Both the position numbers and the translations under genes were made by a program. A stretch of DNA of 49,250 nt from Acidobacteriota bacterium (GTDB taxonomy: Bacteria > Acidobacteriota > Vicinamibacteria > Vicinamibacterales > SCN-69-37), in contig JABMNV010000225.1 in NCBI GenBank assembly GCA_013203475.1, positions 1-49,250 on the forward strand, given 5' to 3'. This document shows, in pieces, positions 8,817-18,305 of this stretch (positions are counted from its first letter, which is position 1; each line of letters opens with the position of its first letter). Under the pieces are notes generated by a model. It was not told the origin of the DNA. It did no database searches and saw only the letters and a program-made list of their open reading frames with translations.

Positions 8817-9782
8817 GTGCTGGTCAACTGTGTGGCGTACAAAGCGGGGCGGAAGGTCGCTGACATCCCCATCGGAGCCATTCGGGAATATCTGACTGAT
8901 CCGGAGTGTTTTGTCTGGATCGCGTTGATGGACCCGGATTCGACTGAGTTAACCACGCTTCAAACCGAGTTCGACTGGCACGAACTGGCGGTCGAAGACG
9001 CCCACCATGGACATCAGCGCCCTAAGATCGAGGAATACGACGGGTCGTTGTTTGTGGTCCTTCACATGATCGAAGCGCAGGACCGCGAGCTGCGCGTGGG
9101 CGAAGTCGCGTTATTTGTCGGACCGCAATACATCGTCTCGGTGCGGCGCAATGCGGGGCGAGGCTTCGCTGAAGTCAGACGCCGCTGTGAACAGGAACCC
9201 GACCTCTTGCGCCACGGCCCGGGGTACGTGATGTATGAGTTGATGGACACCGTGGTCGATCGCTATTTTCCCTTGATCGATGAACTGACACGCGAGATTG
9301 AAGAAATCGAAGAACGAGTCTTTGCCGGTGAGACCACGCGTGCACAAATTGAGGCCCTGTATACGTATAAACAGCGACTGATGGTGCTCGACCATGCGAT
9401 CGCTCCCTTGCTTGAGGTCACCGCCAGGTTGCACGGGGGACGAGTGCCGCCGATGTGCGCCGGACTCCAAAATTATTTTCGTGATGTCTACGACCATCTG
9501 CACCGGCTGAGGCACGCCACGGAAAACCTCCGCGACATGGTCAACACCGCCCTGTCGGTGACGCTGTCGCTCATCACCTTGCAGGAGAGTCAAGTGACCA
9601 AGCGGCTCGCCGCCTACGCGGCCATTGTCGCGGTACCGACGATGATCGCTGGCGTGTACGGGATGAACTTCAAGCACATGCCGGAACTCGACTCCGTTTA
9701 TGGTTACCCTGTGGCGCTGAGTGTCATGGCAATCATCGACGCGTACCTCGTCTATCGTTTGAGGAAGGCGAAGTGGCTCTAG
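8817..9782 (+). CDS. corA: CorA-family magnesium/cobalt transporter
   Basis: A 321-residue CorA-type divalent cation channel, pentameric in characterised members. The large N-terminal cytoplasmic domain includes the [20 protein letters not shown] region typical of the family and a long helix rich in Glu ([14 protein letters not shown]). Two C-terminal membrane helices follow, with the selectivity signature [10 protein letters not shown] after the first helix. The C-terminus is basic, as expected. The GTG start is supported by the TAAGAT box six bases upstream. It overlaps the start of the next gene by ten bases, so the two are likely co-expressed. Upstream lies the heptanucleotide repeat shared with the divergent dismutase gene. 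Confidence 0.95.
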   Translation: MLVNCVAYKAGRKVADIPIGAIREYLTDPECFVWIALMDPDSTELTTLQTEFDWHELAVEDAHHGHQRPKIEEYDGSLFVVLHMIEAQDRELRVGEVALFVGPQYIVSVRRNAGRGFAEVRRRCEQEPDLLRHGPGYVMYELMDTVVDRYFPLIDELTREIEEIEERVFAGETTRAQIEALYTYKQRLMVLDHAIAPLLEVTARLHGGRVPPMCAGLQNYFRDVYDHLHRLRHATENLRDMVNTALSVTLSLITLQESQVTKRLAAYAAIVAVPTMIAGVYGMNFKHMPELDSVYGYPVALSVMAIIDAYLVYRLRKAKWL

Positions 9783-10888
9783 TGGACTCTCACTTTCGCA
9801 AGACGTTCCTGCTGGTGCTGGTCTCCACCGTCACCATCGCTCTGATGGTTCTGCTTTGGACGTTTCTGCTGACCATCGTTGTGGCAGCGATCATGGCGGG
9901 ACTGCTGTATCCCGTCTACGTCTGGCTTGGTGCACGTCTGGGCGGGCGCACGGGATTGGCGGCCGGCCTGACCCTGCTGGCCACCTTTCTCCTCATCATC
10001 GGCCCCCTGCTCGGCATCGTCAGTCTGGTCGTGAGTCAGGCGGTCGCCGTCACCGGAAATATCCGGCCCGTTGTTGAACGATTCGTGTCGGAACCGACCT
10101 ACCTCGACGAGCAACTTCAGCGGCTGCCAGGATACGACTTGCTGGAACCACACCGAGGAGAGATCTTGCGAACGACCGGCGAGATGGTGAAGTCGGCCGG
10201 CAGTTTCCTAGTGTCGTCGTTGTCAAACACCACCAAGGGCACAGTGGCGTTTGTCTTTCACTTCTTCATCGCGCTGTATACGATGTTTTTTTTCCTGATC
10301 GACGGACCAGCACTGCTTGGCGCCGTACTCGATCACATCCCGCTTCAGCGCAACGAGAAACAACTACTGACAGAGCGGTTCATGTCAGTCACGCGCGCCA
10401 CGATCAAGGGCACGATCGTGATCGGCGTGATTCAGGGCGCCATGGCAGGCGTGGCGTTCTGGCTGGTCGGCATTCCCAACGCCGTCTTCTGGACGGTGCT
10501 GATGACGGCCTTGTCTATTCTGCCTCTGATTGGAAGCGCCCTGGTGTGGGTGCCTGCCAGCATTATCCTGTTCGCCACCGGCGCGGTGACTCAAGCCATC
10601 GTGCTGGTGCTGTTCTGCGCACTGATTGTCGGGTCGGTTGACAACGTACTGCGTCCACGCTTGGTGGGACACGACACGAAGATGCACGACTTGATGATCT
10701 TGTTCTCGACCCTGGGCGGCATTCTTGTTTTCGGGCCGATCGGGTTCATCATCGGCCCGGTGCTGGCCGGTCTGTTCGTGACGTCATGGCAGATCTTCGG
10801 CATTGCGTACCATGACCAGCTCGACGACGGCACCCCGAGAATTTTGGATGCCGGCGGCGAGGTGGCAGGATTCGAAGACGGCGACTAG
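9773..10888 (+). CDS. AI-2E-family (PerM/YdiK-like) membrane permease
   Basis: A 371-residue polytopic protein of the AI-2E transporter family (former UPF0118). It has paired N-terminal helices, a soluble insert around residues 95-145, and about five further helices. Family features near the C-terminus are DNVLRPRLVG and FGPIGFIIGPVLAGLF. Members export autoinducer-2 or act in Na+/H+ exchange; substrate here is unknown. The start is a GTG at 9773 inside the last codons of corA, a ten-base overlap that suggests translational coupling. The acidic C-terminal tail (AGFEDGD) overlaps the convergent M1 peptidase stop by four bases. Confidence 0.88.
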   Translation: MALVDSHFRKTFLLVLVSTVTIALMVLLWTFLLTIVVAAIMAGLLYPVYVWLGARLGGRTGLAAGLTLLATFLLIIGPLLGIVSLVVSQAVAVTGNIRPVVERFVSEPTYLDEQLQRLPGYDLLEPHRGEILRTTGEMVKSAGSFLVSSLSNTTKGTVAFVFHFFIALYTMFFFLIDGPALLGAVLDHIPLQRNEKQLLTERFMSVTRATIKGTIVIGVIQGAMAGVAFWLVGIPNAVFWTVLMTALSILPLIGSALVWVPASIILFATGAVTQAIVLVLFCALIVGSVDNVLRPRLVGHDTKMHDLMILFSTLGGILVFGPIGFIIGPVLAGLFVTSWQIFGIAYHDQLDDGTPRILDAGGEVAGFEDGD

Positions 10889-12957
10889 CCGCCGCAGACG
10901 TAGGCGCGCCCACCTCTGCTGGATGCCGTCGTTGGCCACACGTTGTCGTCCGGGTCGCGGTCAGGGAAACGGCACATCGGATCGAGTGTGACTGATTCGA
11001 TCGACCGTCCACCAAAGTCCAGTACGGCTTCAAATGTTCGACGTCCATCGAACCAGACGTCCACGGGCCAGGTGACGATCGCCGTCCGTGCGTCTGTCAT
11101 CGTCGCGTTAGCCATCGCCTTGACCGCCGGACCGGTCGCGGCCAGTGTCACCTTCAACACGATCGGCGACGGCATCGCGCCGTCCTGTCGCACGAACACC
11201 TTCGTGCCTCCGGCATCAGCAGACACGCCGTCGATCCGCCCGTCGACCGATTCAGTGGTCCACAGCCAGTAGTACCAGAACCAGTTCAGGTCCTGCTTGA
11301 GCGCGGTGTTCATGAAGAAGATGTAGTCCCACGGAGACGGATGTTTGAACGCCCAGGCCTTGGTGTAGTCACTCATGGCACGTTGCACGGCTTCGTCGCC
11401 CACAATGCCGCCGAGCATCGACAACATCAGCGGCGTCTTTGAGTAGGTCTGAAAGCCGTACATCGGGCCGGCGTTGTTGGCGGCCCACATCATGGCCGCT
11501 TCGTCTTCGTTGCCGCTTGTACGCCCGTAGTTCTGCCCCGGACCATTCAGGTTCGGCGCGTCCCCTCTCCGGTCAGCACCGGACAGGATGTTCATGTACT
11601 GATTGAAGCCTTCATCCATCCACCCGTAGTAGGTCTCGTTGGCACCCACCATCATCGGCCACCACTGGTGCCCCGTCTCATGGTCGGCAGCGCCTTGGTT
11701 CGAGTTGATGACCATCGGATACTCCATGCCGGCGCTGGGGCCATCCTGCAAGGTCAATTGGGGAAACGGGTACGGCGCCCACAACTTCGAATAGAACTCG
11801 AGGGCGTGGCGCGTGATCGGTCCGGCATTGGCAAATAGCCCGGCGCGATCGGGGAGAAACACCATGTGGATCGGCACAGGCCCCTTGGTGGGAATGGTCG
11901 CGCGCGTCGCTTGCCACACGAACTTCTTCGCCGTCGCCCAGGCGAAGTCGTTCACTTTGTCTGCAACGAAATGCCATACCAGACGATCACCGGCAGCCGT
12001 GGCCTGACCCGGTCCAATCTCGTCAGGACCAACGATCGTCACCACGGCATCAGAGTCAAGCACGGTGGACAATCGCTGCCGGGCCGTTGCCGTGAGCACC
12101 TGTTCGGGGTTCTGCAACACGCCGGTTCCGCTGACGATCCACCCTGCCGGCACATCAATGCGCACATCGAACTTGCCGAAGTTGTTATAGAACTCGGCGG
12201 GTCCCAGGTAGATCTGGGTATCCCAGCCGCGCAAATCGTCGTATTTGGCGAGCCGAGGGAACCACTGTGTGGGCTGAAACAAGGTGTCGTCCCACCGCTG
12301 CGTCATGCGGTGGCCTTGGCCGGCGGAGCCCCCCGGCAACTTGGTGTGCCACGCCACTTCGAGCGTCGCCGTCGATTGTGGAGCGATTGGCGAGGCGAGC
12401 GAAATACGTGCAGCCGTCTGGTCGAGTCCTGACACCGAGAGTTGTCTGGGCGCACTGGTACCACCACGACGTCCACCACCACCACCACCACCGGCGGGCG
12501 CGTCAAGATTCACCTCGGCGCCATTGACCGCCAGACGCGTGACAATCATCCCTTCCGTGTTCTCAGCCGGCACAGACGTACCGCGCGGCACCAAGCCCCG
12601 GAAAATATTGTGATCAAGACGCATCACGATTTCGTTGAGTGCGGCCGTGCTGTTGTTGTGAATCAGGATAGTTTCAGTCCCGGTCAGGACCTGAGTGGCT
12701 GGGTCAAGGCGGGCCTGAATCGTGAAATCCGTCTCCAACTGCCAGTAGCTGGGTCCGGGACTCCCGCTCAAGTCGCGGGTGCCGGCATCAAAAGCCCGTC
12801 TAATCGCATTCGTGAGCGGCACATCGCGCCGAATCGCTCGGGGATAGCTGTTCTGCATCTGCAGCGCCGCCGCCGCCGCCTTTTGAGCCACAACCGGCGT
12901 GGAATCGACGACCATCATGCCAACGAAGAGAAGGAAAAGAAGAAGGCGAGAAGTCAT
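10885..12957 (-). CDS. Secreted M1-family metallopeptidase
   Basis: A 690-residue gluzincin of family M1 with a cleavable signal peptide (residues 1-25, VVDSTPVVAQ). The zinc site is His426-Glu427-x-x-His430 in ADHETGHQWW, with the third ligand Glu449 in WMDEGFN. The substrate-binding motif is GMEYP (410-414), a variant of GAMEN. An N-terminal beta-rich domain spans about residues 70-340. A run of seven glycines at about 156-162 comes from a CCA trinucleotide repeat and probably forms a flexible loop. The enzyme should cut N-terminal residues from peptides outside the cytoplasm. A TAGAAT box sits exactly six bases before the ATG. It is divergent from the TauE/SafE permease. Confidence 0.92.
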   Translation of the reverse strand: MTSRLLLFLLFVGMMVVDSTPVVAQKAAAAALQMQNSYPRAIRRDVPLTNAIRRAFDAGTRDLSGSPGPSYWQLETDFTIQARLDPATQVLTGTETILIHNNSTAALNEIVMRLDHNIFRGLVPRGTSVPAENTEGMIVTRLAVNGAEVNLDAPAGGGGGGGRRGGTSAPRQLSVSGLDQTAARISLASPIAPQSTATLEVAWHTKLPGGSAGQGHRMTQRWDDTLFQPTQWFPRLAKYDDLRGWDTQIYLGPAEFYNNFGKFDVRIDVPAGWIVSGTGVLQNPEQVLTATARQRLSTVLDSDAVVTIVGPDEIGPGQATAAGDRLVWHFVADKVNDFAWATAKKFVWQATRATIPTKGPVPIHMVFLPDRAGLFANAGPITRHALEFYSKLWAPYPFPQLTLQDGPSAGMEYPMVINSNQGAADHETGHQWWPMMVGANETYYGWMDEGFNQYMNILSGADRRGDAPNLNGPGQNYGRTSGNEDEAAMMWAANNAGPMYGFQTYSKTPLMLSMLGGIVGDEAVQRAMSDYTKAWAFKHPSPWDYIFFMNTALKQDLNWFWYYWLWTTESVDGRIDGVSADAGGTKVFVRQDGAMPSPIVLKVTLAATGPAVKAMANATMTDARTAIVTWPVDVWFDGRRTFEAVLDFGGRSIESVTLDPMCRFPDRDPDDNVWPTTASSRGGRAYVCGG
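12473..12492. repeat. CCA trinucleotide repeat inside the M1 gene
   Basis: Six CCA units plus CC encode a poly-glycine run on the minus strand. Length changes in steps of three would alter only a loop, without breaking the frame. Confidence 0.8.
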
Positions 12958-12963
12958 GGATGG

Positions 12964-12969
12964 ATTCTA
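12964..12969 (-). promoter_or_regulatory. -10 box of a leaderless-type promoter for the M1 gene
   Basis: Minus-strand TAGAAT ends exactly six bases before the ATG at 12957, with no Shine-Dalgarno sequence in between. Confidence 0.5.
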
Positions 12970-12982
12970 GACATTTATCGGC

Positions 12983-12988
12983 TAGTAT
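12983..12988 (+). promoter_or_regulatory. -10 box for the TauE/SafE gene
   Basis: TAGTAT ends nine bases before the ATG at 12998, predicting a leader of two to three bases. The intervening sequence is CCCACCACC, with no ribosome-binding site. Confidence 0.4.
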
Positions 12989-12997
12989 CCCACCACC

Positions 12998-13888
12998 ATG
13001 CTCACACCCCTTCTTGGACTTCAAACGGCCCTGGCAGCGCTGACGGCAACCTACATCTTCTCGTGGTGGCGGGGTGCGGCGTCCGCGGCGCCTGTCAGTG
13101 GCGGAGCGGCAGAGGCACTTGATCGCGGCGCCCCATCGGCAGTGCAACTAATCACGGGTGCCGTCACCAACTTCTTCGACACGCTCGGCATCGGGTCGTT
13201 CGCGCCGACGACGGCCGTCTTCAAGTTCCTGAAGATGGTGCCCGACCGACTGATGCCAGGCACACTCAACGTCGGACACACACTGCCCGCCATTGCGCAG
13301 GCGTTTATTTACACGCTGGTCATCGAAGTGGATCCCCTCACCCTGATTCTGATGATCGCAGCGGCGGTCGCCGGGTCTTGGATCGGCGCCGGCATTGTGG
13401 CCGGCTGGCCGAAACGCTACATCCAGATCGGCATGGGCCTGGCGTTGCTCGTCGCCGGGGCGCTCTTTGCCTGGAGCAATCTCGGTGGTGGAGCCACAGA
13501 CGTCGGTACGCTCGGCCTGCAGGGCACCAGACTCGCGCTGGGCATGGTGGGCAATTTTGTCCTCGGCGCCCTGATGTCGCTCGGGATTGGGCTCTATGCG
13601 CCCTGCATGATCCTGGTCGGACTCCTGGGCATGAACGCGTCCGCCGCGTTCCCCATCATGATGGGTTCGTGCGCGTTCCTCATGCCCATCGGGAGCACGC
13701 GGTTTGTCCTGAAGCAGGCGTATTCGCTCAAGCCGGCCCTCGGCCTCACGCTGGGCGGCATCCCTGCCGTGCTCGTGGCCGCCTTCATCGTCAAATCGAT
13801 GGATGTCACGACGATGAAGTGGTTGGTGGTGGTCGTCGTGGTCATTGCCGCCGCCATGATGTTGCGAAGCGCGGCGAAGAACGAATAG
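12998..13888 (+). CDS. TauE/SafE-family permease
   Basis: A 296-residue membrane protein with about eight hydrophobic helices, resembling the TauE/SafE family of sulfite, sulfoacetate or small-anion exporters. Recognisable segments are GAVTNFFDTLGIGSFAPTT near residue 52, a typical first-repeat motif, and the second-repeat region LGIGLYAPCMILVGLLGMN near 200. The substrate cannot be deduced and no sulfur-metabolism gene is adjacent. Transcription probably starts just before the ATG from the TAGTAT box. A second peptidase gene follows 16 bases after the stop and has its own promoter box. Confidence 0.8.
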   Translation: MLTPLLGLQTALAALTATYIFSWWRGAASAAPVSGGAAEALDRGAPSAVQLITGAVTNFFDTLGIGSFAPTTAVFKFLKMVPDRLMPGTLNVGHTLPAIAQAFIYTLVIEVDPLTLILMIAAAVAGSWIGAGIVAGWPKRYIQIGMGLALLVAGALFAWSNLGGGATDVGTLGLQGTRLALGMVGNFVLGALMSLGIGLYAPCMILVGLLGMNASAAFPIMMGSCAFLMPIGSTRFVLKQAYSLKPALGLTLGGIPAVLVAAFIVKSMDVTTMKWLVVVVVVIAAAMMLRSAAKNE

Positions 13889-13892
13889 ACAC

Positions 13893-13898
13893 TACACT
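13893..13898 (+). promoter_or_regulatory. -10 box of a leaderless-type promoter
   Basis: TACACT lies exactly six bases before the ATG at 13905. It lies just after the permease stop codon. Confidence 0.5.
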
Positions 13899-13904
13899 GG
13901 GGCC

Positions 13905-15791
13905 ATGACGCCCTCAGCCCTGAAACGTTCAGCCCTCGTCATCTGTTGCGCGGTCGCGGCAGCGACTGGGTGTGGCGGTGAAAGCGAGCCCCCCATGCAC
14001 AGTGTCTCTGCCGACGCCTCATCGTACGCAAACGTCTCCGCGTTTGTCACGACCCACCTGACGCTGGACCTGACGGCCAACTTTGAACAGGAAACGCTGG
14101 CTGGCACCGCGGAGTTGACAGTTGACCGCCGCGACCCGGCGGCGACTGAGCTTGTGCTCGACACCAGAGATCTGACGATTCAGAACGCCGAGGCGGCGAT
14201 GGCAACCGGCGATTGGGTGCCGACGTCGTTCACATTGGACGCCGCTACGCCCGCATTCGGCAGCGCGCTTCGCATTGTGATGCCCCCTGGCGCTGACCGC
14301 GTCCGCGTGACATATGCCACGTCGCCCGCTGCACGCGGCTTGCAATGGCTGTCCCCATCGCAGACGGCAGGGCGAGAGCAGCCATTCCTGTTCACGCAGG
14401 CTCAGGCCATTCAGGCGCGGTCGTTCATTCCGTTGCAGGACTTGCCAGGTGTCCGGATCACCTACGACGCGACCATTCGCACGCCGAAGGCACTGGTCGC
14501 TGTGATGGCGGCAGAGATGACTCCGGGCGGTGAAGGCACCGGAGTGTTCACCTTCAAGATGCCGCAGCCGATTCCGTCGTATCTCATCGCGCTGGCCATC
14601 GGCGATCTCGCATTCACGCCCATGGGCACTCGCACGGGCGTCTGGGCCGAGCCCTCAATGGTCGAGGCAGCGGCCAGGGAGTTTGAAGATACCGAGCAAA
14701 TGATTGCGGCGACGGAAGGCTTGTATGGTCCGTACCGGTGGGGCCGGTACGACCTGCTGGTCTTGCCGCCGTCGTTTCCCTTTGGCGGCATGGAAAACCC
14801 GCGACTGACGTTTGCGACCCCCACCGTCATCGCCGGCGACAAGTCTCTGGTCTCGTTGGTAGCCCACGAGTTGGCACACTCGTGGTCAGGCAATCTGGTG
14901 ACCAATGCCACGTGGCCTGACTTCTGGCTCAACGAAGGATTCACGACGTACCTCGAACGTCGCATCATCGAAGCCGTGTACGGCAAGGCCCGGGCCGACA
15001 TGGAGGCCATGATCGGTGTCAGTGATCTCGAAGACTCACGGTCGACAATCGAAATCGCCCAGGACAAGACGTTGCTTCCCGACATGACCGGACGGGACCC
15101 AGATGACGCGTATTCCACGGTGCCGTATGAGCAGGGCGCGTTGTTCCTGGCGTTCCTGGAAGCGAAATTCGGACGGGACACATTTGATGCGTTCCTCCGA
15201 CTCTGGTTCGACACCCACGCGTTCCGCGGTGCGACCACGGACGACTTTCTCACGTTCCTCCGAACTGAACTCATGGACCAGTCTCCCGGCGTCGTCACCG
15301 AGGCTCAGGTTCAGGAGTGGCTGCACACCGAAGGGATCCCGAGCTTTGCCGTACTGCCGCAGTCGGACGCGTTCGTGAAGGTCGAGCAGGCACGTGACGC
15401 CTTTGTTACCGGCGGCTCGGCGCAGACGTTGGCCCAAGCCTCCAGGGCCTGGTCGACGCACGAGTGGATGCACTTTGTCGACGCCCTGCCTCGCGACCTG
15501 TCGCTGGATCACATGCGCGCACTGGACGACCAGGTCGGCTTCACGAAGTCAACCAACTCGGAAATCGCCCATGTCTGGTTCCGCCTCGCGATCGCCGCGA
15601 ACTACGCCGCCGCCGACTCGGAAATGGAGGCGTACATGATCCGGATCGGACGCCGAAAGCTCATCCTGCCGCTCTATCGGGACTTGGCGGCGACGCCTGC
15701 GGGCAAAATCCGCGCAGCCACCATCTTCGCGAAAGCAAGAGACGGCTATCACCCAATGGCCGTCACAAGTGTGGCAGACATTGTGAGATAG
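13905..15791 (+). CDS. LTA4H-type M1 aminopeptidase lipoprotein
   Basis: A 628-residue M1 metallopeptidase of the leukotriene-A4-hydrolase/aminopeptidase-B branch. The N-terminus is a lipoprotein signal, CAVAAATGCGG, with lipidated Cys23. The peptide-binding motif is FGGMENPRLTFATP. The zinc site is His321-Glu322-x-x-His325 (VAHELAHSW) with Glu344 in WLNEGF. The flanking SWSGNLVTN and TTYLERR match the LTA4H branch closely. A C-terminal helical-repeat domain of the leukotriene hydrolase type follows (about 480-628). As a lipoprotein it probably works in the periplasm or on the outer membrane to trim peptides. It differs from the gene at 10885, which belongs to another M1 branch and has a cleavable signal. 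Confidence 0.94.
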   Translation: MTPSALKRSALVICCAVAAATGCGGESEPPMHSVSADASSYANVSAFVTTHLTLDLTANFEQETLAGTAELTVDRRDPAATELVLDTRDLTIQNAEAAMATGDWVPTSFTLDAATPAFGSALRIVMPPGADRVRVTYATSPAARGLQWLSPSQTAGREQPFLFTQAQAIQARSFIPLQDLPGVRITYDATIRTPKALVAVMAAEMTPGGEGTGVFTFKMPQPIPSYLIALAIGDLAFTPMGTRTGVWAEPSMVEAAAREFEDTEQMIAATEGLYGPYRWGRYDLLVLPPSFPFGGMENPRLTFATPTVIAGDKSLVSLVAHELAHSWSGNLVTNATWPDFWLNEGFTTYLERRIIEAVYGKARADMEAMIGVSDLEDSRSTIEIAQDKTLLPDMTGRDPDDAYSTVPYEQGALFLAFLEAKFGRDTFDAFLRLWFDTHAFRGATTDDFLTFLRTELMDQSPGVVTEAQVQEWLHTEGIPSFAVLPQSDAFVKVEQARDAFVTGGSAQTLAQASRAWSTHEWMHFVDALPRDLSLDHMRALDDQVGFTKSTNSEIAHVWFRLAIAANYAAADSEMEAYMIRIGRRKLILPLYRDLAATPAGKIRAATIFAKARDGYHPMAVTSVADIVR

Positions 15792-15955
15792 GCTGCACGA
15801 GGGGACATCACCCGAGTCCGGGCGACGCGTACGGCGATGGCACGTCGCTCGTCACCCGCAGCAACCGGCCGTCATCAACTTGACCTCGGCACCCGATCAT
15901 GAAGAATAGGGGCTGCGATCGCACCGTGGGCAAGCGGTCCCGGGGCGACGAATGA

Positions 15956-15961
15956 GGGAGG
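15956..15961 (+). promoter_or_regulatory. Shine-Dalgarno sequence of the flavin oxidase gene
   Basis: GGGAGG is placed seven bases before the ATG at 15969. The 177-base gap before this gene holds a weak TTGACC (15880-15885) and AAGAAT (15902-15907) pair with 16-base spacing that could be its promoter, but this is uncertain. Confidence 0.6.
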
Positions 15962-15968
15962 CCCCACC

Positions 15969-17204
15969 ATGGCAGTGATTCGAAGTTTAGAAGGCGGCGA
16001 CATCAACGTTGACGACATAAGCACTCAGAAACTTGGCGCGAGCCTCGAGGGAGCACTGCTCTTTCCAGACGATGCCGGGTTTGACGAAGCGCGAACGGTC
16101 TGGAACGGCATGGTGGATCGCCGTCCCGCCCTGGTGGCCCGTTGCGTCTCCTCGGCTGACGTGGTGAAGGCCGTCACCTTCGCGCGCCAACACGGCACGC
16201 TGGTCTCCATCCGCGGTGCCGGTCACCACATTGCCGGCAATTCAGTGGCGGATGGTGGTTTTTTGATTGACCTTTCCTCGATGCGCGATGTCAAGCTCGA
16301 CTCCCACACAGGCGTCGTCACGGCGTCAGGCGACGTACTGACCGCCAGCGCGACCAAGAACCCGGATCTCTTCTGGGCCCTGCGCGGAGGCGGCGGCAAC
16401 TTCGGTGTGGTGACCAGCTTTCGCTTTCAGGCCCACCGCGTGGGCCCCGATGTCTTGGCAGGATTGATCGTGCACCCTGTCTCGGCGGCTCGGGAAGCGC
16501 TCGCCTTCTATCGCGACTTCACTGCGGCGGCGCCGGACGAACTCACGGTCTGGATGGTGCTGCGGAAGGCGCCGCCATTGCCGTTCCTGCCTGCCGACGT
16601 GCACGGCAAGGAGGTTGTCATCTTCGCACTGGCGTATTGCGGAGCCCCGGCCGAGGGTCAGCAGGCCATTGCGCCCCTGCAGGCGTTCGGCGTGCCGGTT
16701 GGCGCGCACATCGGCGTCCAGCCGTTCGCCGCCTGGCAACAGGCGTTCGATCCGCTGCTCACGCCCGGTGCTCGCAACTACTGGAAATCACATAACTTCA
16801 CGGCGGTCGATGACGGCCTCCTCGATCAGTTGATTGCGGCCGTCGGTGCACTGCCGTCAGACGACACTGAGATCTTCGTGGCCCACCTCGGTGGCGCCCA
16901 GGGACGCATCGCTGGCGACGCCACAGCGTATCCTCACCGGGACACCCGTTACGTCATGAACATCCACACGCGGTGGGACGCGGCCGACGACGACAACCGA
17001 TGTATCGCCTGGGCGCGCGCACAGTTCGCGGCGACGGCTCCGTTCGCGACTGGTGGCTCCTACAGCAACTTCATGCCGGACGATGGTGAAGATCCCGTGG
17101 CCGCGGCGTACGGCGCGAATGCCGGGCGTCTTGCTGAGATCAAGGCACAGTTCGATCCCGGCAACTTGTTCCGCATGAATCACAACGTACGGCCGCGCGG
17201 CTGA
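15969..17204 (+). CDS. FAD-linked oxidase (BBE-like) with apparent internal deletion
   Basis: A 411-residue flavoprotein of the berberine-bridge-enzyme/6-hydroxynicotine-oxidase type. The FAD-binding domain begins normally, with RGAGHHIAGNSV (His86, aligned with the usual covalent FAD histidine) and DLSSMRDVKLD. At about residue 116 the text jumps from SHTGVV to TASGDVLTAS, then NPDLFWALRGGGGNFGVV. Family members normally have some 55-60 residues between these points, including the glycine-rich FAD loop (GLTLGGG-like) and DNLL segment. The total is correspondingly short (usually about 460). The C-terminal BBE motif, GGSYSNFMPDDGED to FDPGNLFRMNHN, is intact. The deletion is in frame, so a protein would be made, but FAD binding may fail. 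The enzyme would oxidise an alcohol or sugar; substrate unknown. Confidence 0.85.
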   Translation: MAVIRSLEGGDINVDDISTQKLGASLEGALLFPDDAGFDEARTVWNGMVDRRPALVARCVSSADVVKAVTFARQHGTLVSIRGAGHHIAGNSVADGGFLIDLSSMRDVKLDSHTGVVTASGDVLTASATKNPDLFWALRGGGGNFGVVTSFRFQAHRVGPDVLAGLIVHPVSAAREALAFYRDFTAAAPDELTVWMVLRKAPPLPFLPADVHGKEVVIFALAYCGAPAEGQQAIAPLQAFGVPVGAHIGVQPFAAWQQAFDPLLTPGARNYWKSHNFTAVDDGLLDQLIAAVGALPSDDTEIFVAHLGGAQGRIAGDATAYPHRDTRYVMNIHTRWDAADDDNRCIAWARAQFAATAPFATGGSYSNFMPDDGEDPVAAAYGANAGRLAEIKAQFDPGNLFRMNHNVRPRG

Positions 17205-17225
17205 CGTCGGCCAGGCGAAGACGCT

Positions 17226-18299
17226 GTGACCACCATCATCCCGGCACCGACGGGCTCGGGACGCGTCTACTTCGTCGACGCGCTTCGCCTCATCGCCTCG
17301 TTTCAAATGATCAATGGGCACACGCTGGATGCAGTGATGTTGATGTCCATTCGAGGGGGCGCATTCTATGGTGACTACCTCTGGTTCCGCGGACTCGTAT
17401 CCGTGGCGTTCCTCGTGGTCGCCGGCATTGCGTTTCATCTTTCAACCTTGTGCCGATTCGACAAGCACAAGGCGGACCAGGCGGCGGTCCGGCATCGATT
17501 CACACGCGCCGGACTCATCATTCTTGTGGGCTACTTCCTGCGAATCCCATGGGGGCTCTTCGGCAGCAACGCGGCAGGGTCGCTCGATCGGGCACAACAG
17601 ACCGATATCCTGCATTGCATCGGCATGACACTGCTCATGCTGGAAGGCATCACCCTCTTGAGCCGAAGGCCATCGCAAGTACAAAGACTGGCCGTGATCG
17701 GAATGTTCGTCTTCCTGCTTGCCGCCCCGTGGGCCGACACCCTCATCCAGGACGGGCAGGCTCACTTTGTCTTGAACTGGTTTTCCCACCAAGGTGGCTC
17801 ACTGTTCCCCCTCTTCCCCTGGTCTGGCTTCGTCTTCGCCGGTGTCGTCATCGGCACTGTCGCATTCCCGATGGGCGGGCATACCAGCTTCAGGCGAATC
17901 ATCGCTGCCCTGGTCTTGCTGAGCTTGGCATCGTTCGCGGTCACGTTCCTGGACGGGTCCCTGGGCGCTCGTCTGTTCGACACCGCCCGCCATCATGCGT
18001 CAACCAACCCACTCTTTTCGTTCGAGAAGCTCTCGGCCGTCCTGGCATTTCTGACGGTGCTGGCCGTGCTGTGCAGGCCGATGGTAAGGCTTCCGCGCGT
18101 TCTCGCGACCTTGTCACGGGAGACGTTGGCCATCTACGCCATTCACTTGATGCTGCTCTACTACCCAGGGGTAGCCATCGCGCGACGATTCGACCACAGC
18201 CTGGACCTGGCCGGGTCCTTCACGGCCTCGCTCTTCATGCTGCCCACAACGATCGTCCTGACGCTACTCTGGCACCGGTTCAAGGTCGGTCGGTCCTGA
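17226..18299 (+). CDS. DUF1624/HGSNAT-like membrane acyltransferase
   Basis: A 357-residue protein with about ten hydrophobic segments, resembling the heparan-alpha-glucosaminide N-acetyltransferase-like (DUF1624) family of membrane acyltransferases. The typical opening RVYFVDALRLIASFQMINGH and the internal DILHCIGMTLLML support this. The C-terminal helices contain SRETLAIYAIHLMLLYYPG, similar to the last helix of membrane acyltransferases. Such proteins move acetyl groups across the membrane onto sugars. The start is a GTG 22 bases after the flavin oxidase stop. No good Shine-Dalgarno sequence is visible, so the start is moderately certain. Converges with the glutaminyl cyclase gene over a small GC-rich hairpin. 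Confidence 0.75.
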   Translation: MTTIIPAPTGSGRVYFVDALRLIASFQMINGHTLDAVMLMSIRGGAFYGDYLWFRGLVSVAFLVVAGIAFHLSTLCRFDKHKADQAAVRHRFTRAGLIILVGYFLRIPWGLFGSNAAGSLDRAQQTDILHCIGMTLLMLEGITLLSRRPSQVQRLAVIGMFVFLLAAPWADTLIQDGQAHFVLNWFSHQGGSLFPLFPWSGFVFAGVVIGTVAFPMGGHTSFRRIIAALVLLSLASFAVTFLDGSLGARLFDTARHHASTNPLFSFEKLSAVLAFLTVLAVLCRPMVRLPRVLATLSRETLAIYAIHLMLLYYPGVAIARRFDHSLDLAGSFTASLFMLPTTIVLTLLWHRFKVGRS

Positions 18300-18305
18300 G
18301 GTCCT

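Noticed and set aside
14462-15298. 278-codon minus-strand open frame inside the LTA4H-type gene
   Set aside because: The plus strand encodes the intact zinc site and family motifs throughout; the minus frame is Arg/Ser-rich with no family features.
15880-15907. Full -35/-10 promoter before the flavin oxidase gene
   Set aside because: TTGACC is good but the paired AAGAAT is weak, and the distance to the gene is over 60 bases, so I did not list it as a feature.
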